A stretch of 64,000 nt of DNA, taken from the NCBI RefSeq assembly GCF_034702125.1, contig NC_085866.1, positions 20,481,815-20,545,814 on the forward strand. The letters run 5' to 3'. Positions within the stretch are counted from its first letter, which is position 1. Each line of letters begins with the position of its first letter. The translations under genes and the position numbers were made by a program. Positions 56,027 to 64,000 of the stretch are shown here, piece after piece. This stretch comes from Engraulis encrasicolus (taxonomy: Eukaryota > Chordata > Actinopteri > Clupeiformes > Engraulidae). The notes below the pieces were generated by a model that was given only the letters and a program-made list of their open reading frames with translations, did not search any database and had not been told where the DNA came from.

Positions 56027-57255
56027 TGACTCCCGCCATGTGGTATCGAGACTGATAGATAGATAATTCAGGCGATATCAGGCGGCCACTTCACTAGTGC
56101 CTAAGTTGTGATCAATAGAAAATGCAAAAGAGACCAGACAGATTAAATAATCATAACAACTTTTTATGATCTCTCCAAACATTATCACAAGCATGTGAAC
56201 ACATTCGCAGGGCACAACATATCAAGCAAATCATATTTACGCCACATTACATTATAAAATAAAATAAACAAATCAGAGTGCGGTCCGACATTTATATCAT
56301 GGCTGCAACAACCACTTTAGATAATATCCAGCAAGTTTAATATATTAAATAACATACAAATCATTTGAAAGACTTTCCATCTGAGGTGCAAACATAGAAA
56401 GTATATTTCTATGGAAAACTCTGAGAAAGTGCAGACTAGCGATACAAGTCATTGTGTCTGATTATCTCTCTAAGTACAGTGTATGTACAACATTAACATG
56501 TGCATCATCATGACATGGCATTAGCTATGTTTTTCAAAAACATATTTAATAGATTTAATAATCAATCACCAGGGAATTCCTGTTTGGAAAGCATTACCTT
56601 AAAGCTTATAGAAATGTTTGCGCAAGACCACCCCCTTCGCTTGATGACATTGATTGCACTAGCCTACAGACGAAATGATAAATGACCAAATAAAATACAG
56701 TAATACTAGATTTGTTTTTCTCCCAACTGAATGTCATGAATAAGGTATTTGTAGCAGCATAGCAATACAAAATGCAAAACATCCATATGTTGCCACGTTT
56801 ATATGATGAAAAAAAACTCACATTCTCCAAATTCAGTGTTGGTTCCATAAGGCAGCGTAATAGCTTAGCTTAAACAACATGAGTTAAAATGACGTTATGG
56901 CTGTGGCTTAATATTAACAGCATACTTTCCTGTGATCCTGTCCTCCACTTTATAATCTGCCTACAAAAAGCTTATTTCACAACAGCCACGCTCCAGGTTC
57001 AAGTAGCACTGACGGTTTCCATTGAATACATTGAAAATCTAAGTCCAGATCCAATTCCAGACACTTACTGTACATTTCTAATTGATCAGGTTGGAGTTAG
57101 GCCAATGGGAGCTATATTGTTTTCATAGGAAGACCAAAATGCTACTTCATATCCAGTGTCTTGATAATAGAGCTTCACCCTGAGCGTGACCTTGAGAGAA
57201 GCAATCTGAGATGCTGGGTGAGTAAGGATGAGGAGGCTGGTAGGGGCAAATGATT
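56027..57255. other. Intergenic DNA between cacna1s and tmem9, no feature recognised
   Basis: AT-rich, no coding signal. It may include the distal tmem9 3' UTR. Confidence 0.4.
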
Positions 57256-57263
57256 ATGACTTT

Positions 57264-57544
57264 GGTTACACTTTATTTTAGGGATACATCTATTAGCACT
57301 AATACATACAATGTGCCTGTATAAGTAACTTGTAAGGCATGTACAAAGCAAAATCAAGCATTTGTTAGGCATGTATTCGCAAATGTCTTGTTCATGCACA
57401 ATAAGGGATTTATTACCAATTTAACCTTAGTAAGTAGGCCTAGTAGGCCTTAGTGTTTGCTTAGTACAGGCCTTACAAGTTACTTATGCATTAACATTGT
57501 ATGTATTAGTGCTAATAGATGTATCCCTAAAATAAAGTGTTACC
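57264..57544. mobile_element. Palindromic MITE ending AAAGTGTTACC
   Basis: 281 bp with near-perfect inverted halves, and exact target duplication ATGACTTT at 57256-57263 and 57545-57552. Same end family as the elements at 9757 and 17814. Confidence 0.8.
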
Positions 57545-57937
57545 ATGACTTTTTACAGGATGGTTGGGGAAGGCTCTCCACTATTCATGAGGGAACTTGT
57601 CCATTGTCGGTTTGCCATCACCTTCACATAATCTCAGTGGCACATTATAAGGAGCTTCAAGGTGGATTTCATTTCAAGAAAATGTGTTATGATCACCAGG
57701 GTTAGGCTAGAAAGGGGGTCAAGTTTGGCCCTGGCTAATTAAGGCTGTAGCTAATAAAACCTTAAAAAGTGATGGGAAACAATGTAACATTGTCCTAACC
57801 TACGCCAGTTCCTCAGCCAAACCCCAAACCAACCATGGACGACGAGATGATTTAAAAGCCTTCCCCTACCACCCTGCAAGATAAATACACAAAATAAAAC
57901 CGAAATCGCCGACTGATCTGAGGTCAGTGTTGGCAGC

Positions 57938-60949
<3,012 letters not shown>

Positions 60950-60973
60950 GTCCACCTCCCGGTACTTTCGGAT

Positions 60974-61658
60974 CTGCGCAAAAGGGCCGTTATTACGGCA
61001 TCATAAGGAGGTAATAACCATAGTGGTGCACTTATGAAGATACTGTTCCCTTTAACCTTGCAGACGAAAACATGTCATGTCATGCATTATGTGGTTACCA
61101 CTACTAAACGAGGTTATGGCCTGTCAGAACACAGTGTAACTGCATGCAGGTCAAGTCAACACTTACTTTGATTCAACATGACGTCTTTCTTTTAAGGAAG
61201 ACGCTTAACTAATGTACAGATTCGTACCTAACAGGCAACACTTCATCACAAATAAAATGCCATTTTACGAACATCACTTGTAAGGAATCTACGCCAATTA
61301 GACACTGCAGTTCTGCAGCTATGCAGAGCTAAGGACGTGCGTCACGGCCATCGCTGCAGACATGGATCATGTATATTTACATGTTCTTTGTTTAACTATT
61401 CACAGTGCATGTGAATGAATAAATAGCTCACTTGTCTCCTCACCTTGTTTTTAGAGTTGAAATTCAGAGGTGTGTTGTTAGCTAGCTAATTGAGCTAGCT
61501 GTGACGTGTGTTGTTGACGAGCATCTGCGACTGCGTTATCTGCGCCTATGAAACTATGTTTAGGCGCACACCGCCACCTAGTGGATGGGAGCACCAACCA
61601 GCATGATGTGTAGCCACATCTCTGACCATGCTGGAAAAACTGTTGACAGTTGTGCAGT
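60974..61658. other. Upstream region of tmem9
   Basis: Expected to hold the tmem9 promoter and 5' non-coding exon. I cannot place the transcription start. Confidence 0.4.
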
Positions 61659-62154
61659 TGGGTCATTTCACGTGAAATCAGACACTTTGGGACCCGACCG
61701 ACCCGGATTTCAATCATACTTGGTGTGCCTTTTCAGTAGCAAGGTAGCACCCCAGAACTGCATTGGTTTGAATCTGACACTAATATTAAGGGAGAAACAG
61801 ACTAGGAAAGGTTCACATGTGAGGGTAGGACACTATACATTCAGCCTTGAATATATCAGTCAGTGTTAGTCACAAAAAGATGCCTGTGGTGTTGTTTGAA
61901 AGCTCTTTTCTGGCTCTACATATTACACAATCACCTTGGAATACAACTACTCTCAGAATATGAATTATGATAAATTGAAAAATTAAAAATTGAATATCTA
62001 AAAATCTTATATTTTAAAATGGCCAGTTCCTTGTCCAAATGTAGCCGGCAATGTCATGAGCAGCACCTAAAATGCTGGTGTTCGGTTTGTTATTCATTTC
62101 AGAGAGAAGTTGACTCACAAATATGGCATCATACAGACCACTTACTAACAGGTC

Positions 62155-62500
62155 TCAACAGGTTCTCAGCTTCATGATGGTACATCTCTGTTGTGGCAAA
62201 CTGGCAATGGATGTTCTTGACATTATCCTTGACAAATTCAAACAGTTGGTATGGCGTTACAATTTAATTGTCAATAGGACGTTGCAGACTTGCTCGTGCA
62301 GCAAGCCATTTAACTGTCCCTCCAACGCCATCACATGGACCTTTGCCATGTGATGTGGCAAAAAAGTGCCACTCTGCAGGTATGTGAAAATCTGCCTCGT
62401 GGTGGCACAAATTTGTTGTGTTTTTAAGGTTCTTATTATTGTGCAGCACAGCCATCAGAAAAAATATAGGATCTTCTTTGGACGTTCTGTCATTGATGAA
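62155..62500 (-). pseudogene. Transposon protein remnant, N-terminal half (FFATSHGKGPCDG motif)
   Basis: Reads FSDGCAAQ (frame broken), then LKNTTNLCHHEADFHIPAEW, HFFATSHGKGPCDGVGGTVK, a stop, and FEFVKDNVKNIHCQFATTEM YHHEAENLL. The FSDG and SHGKGxCDGxGGTVK motifs recall uncharacterised transposon-derived proteins of fish and cnidarians, with FSDG as a possible second catalytic Asp. The assignment is from memory of the family pattern and is tentative. Confidence 0.5.
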
Positions 62501-62737
62501 GTGTCACTGAGGAACTGAATTAGGAGCTTCTGAAACAGATGTACAGCAATTGTATCATGAATGTTGCAGTCTGAAATAACAACAAAACAGATTTTTTCCC
62601 AGTTTCAACTGATCTTGGTAGTAGCATACAAATGGATGGATTGTGGCCTGCACTGGTTGTTCCAGTGAAATGATTGAATAGCATCTTGAATTACAAAACT
62701 ATAGTTTTAAAAACGTTCCTGGTTCAAGGGAGTCAGT

Positions 62738-63256
62738 CAAGGATAATGACAAGAACATCCATTGCCAGTTTGCCACAACAGAGATGTACCATCATGAAGC
62801 TGAGAACCTGTTGAAAAGGTTTGAATCTGCAAGAACTATTCCAGGTACTCAAAAACTACACAGCTTCTGCCCATTGTCAATGGACACAGTGGAAGTTAGG
62901 CCATTTTCAGCATTCAGGAGTAAGGCAGAGTTGAAAGAGTGAGCTCAGTAAGGGAATGTGTTACATTTTCAAGCATCAAAGGGTATGTTGTAGCTGTATA
63001 TGATGGCAACTGGTGGCTAGCATGTGCTGAGGAATGTATGCCGAGCACTAGAGAGGTGAAACTGAACTTCCTGCATCCTCATGGGCCATCTCCATCCTTC
63101 ACTTTTCTCTTCAGACCAGATAGACTTGTCATGGATCATCAGGATGTGCTTCTGGTAGTGGAACCTGTAACTGCAACGGGACGTACTTATACGTTATCTA
63201 CAAAAGACACAGCTGTTGCTTCAAATGCACTGGTAGAGTACAAAATGAGAGTGTAG
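62738..63256 (+). pseudogene. Transposon protein remnant, C-terminal half (WW...FLHPHGP domain)
   Basis: Continues the same protein: KNIHCQFATTEMYHHEAENL, FESARTIPGTQKLHSFCPLS, a stop, then YVVAVYDGNWWLACAEECMP and VKLNFLHPHGPSPSFTFLFR ending near TGRTYTLSTKD. The first block repeats what is encoded on the opposite strand at 62155-62236. The WW/HPHGP part may be a small beta-barrel domain; its function is unknown. Confidence 0.5.
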
Positions 63257-64000
63257 CCATTGATTATCTCTTTAAAGTACGGTAAAGGGAAGATGGCACA
63301 GGTACACAGAGAAGGAATGTTCAAACATTCACATATCATCATTTGGTGTGTATAAATGGACATCTGCCTTAGTTTCTGAAACCTGGGACCATGGACACTG
63401 ACCATTTTTGTTTTGTTTTTGTTTTGTCATGTGATGCTACTATGGTATTACCATATTATTAGTAAGTGGTCTGTATGATGCCATATTTGTGAGTCAAATT
63501 CTCTCTGAAATGAATAACAAACCGAACAACAGCATTTTAGGTGCTGCTCATGACATTGCCGGCTACGTTTGGACAAGGAACTGGCCATTTTAAAATATAG
63601 GTTTTTTAGATATTCAATTTTTAATTTTTCAATTTATCATAATTCATATTCTGAGAGTATTTGTATTCCAAGGTGATTGTGTAATATGTAGAGCCAGAAA
63701 AGAGCTTTCAAACAACACCACAGGCATCTTTTTGTGACTAACACTGACTGATATATTCAAGGCTGAATGTATAGTGTCCTACCCTCACATGTGAACCTTT
63801 CCTAGTCTGTTTCTCCCTTAATATTAGTGTCAGATTCAAACCAATGCAGTTCTGGGGTGCTACCTTGCTACTGAAAAGGCACACCAAGTATGATCGAAAT
63901 CCGGGTCGGTCGGGTCCCAAAGTGTCTGATTTCACGTGAAATGACCCAGTTTTGTTCCCTCAGACAAAGCAAGAGTACACGTGACTGCAGCCAGTAAGTG

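Larger units (their letters stand above)
61659..63948. mobile_element. 2.3-kb fold-back element carrying a broken DDE-transposase-like gene
   Basis: The ends begin TGGGTCATTTCACGTGAAAT on both sides in inverted orientation. The left arm (61659-62236) matches the right arm in two pieces, 63463-63948 and 62738-62815. The roughly 650 bp between those pieces is missing from the left arm. The two halves of one protein family lie on opposite strands. No convincing target duplication was found. Confidence 0.75.

Overview
This is vertebrate nuclear DNA, almost certainly from a teleost fish. Two multi-exon genes lie on the minus strand, with GT-AG introns full of very long CA/TG tracts, tRNA-headed SINEs, hAT-type and piggyBac-type MITEs and a Tc1 element. 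I could not identify the species.

About 46.5 kb down to 2.5 kb holds one complete gene for the skeletal-muscle L-type calcium channel alpha-1 subunit, Cav1.1 (cacna1s; paralogue a or b not resolved). I reconstructed 45 coding exons. Every splice phase closes, giving 1,819 residues when both small cassette exons are included. All four six-helix repeats, the beta-subunit site, the II-III loop used to talk to RyR1, the EF-hand/IQ region and the distal tail are present. The assignment to 1S rather than 1C, 1D or 1F rests mainly on the II-III loop. The four selectivity-filter glutamates are intact, but the residue three after the repeat II glutamate is Asp. The equivalent N617D change abolishes calcium conduction in mammalian Cav1.1 and was traced to teleost channels, so this is probably a voltage sensor that does not conduct calcium.

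About 60.9 kb down to 57.9 kb holds a complete five-exon tmem9 (190 residues). CACNA1S followed by TMEM9 on the same strand matches human 1q32.1. I found no ascl5 between them.

The 11 kb between the genes is mostly mobile DNA: SINEs, a 4.5 kb element with about 0.6 kb inverted arms and decayed reverse-transcriptase pieces, and a 2.2 kb hAT-like element with an exact 8-bp target duplication. Upstream of tmem9 is a 2.3 kb fold-back element with a broken DDE-transposase-like protein. Intron 2 of cacna1s carries a Tc1-like transposon with matching 43-bp ends and an unbroken 337-residue DD34E transposase.

The most unusual pattern is repeated duplication of exon edges together with their splice sites, in both genes. 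The 3' end and donor of cacna1s exon 40 recur five more times as 24-nt, frame-neutral micro-exon-like units inside CA repeats. The start of exon 13, which encodes the filter, has two decayed copies upstream. Exons 3 and 5, and tmem9 exon 4, have single or double copies. A hAT MITE also landed on the tmem9 exon 4 donor, where its target duplication preserves the splice site.
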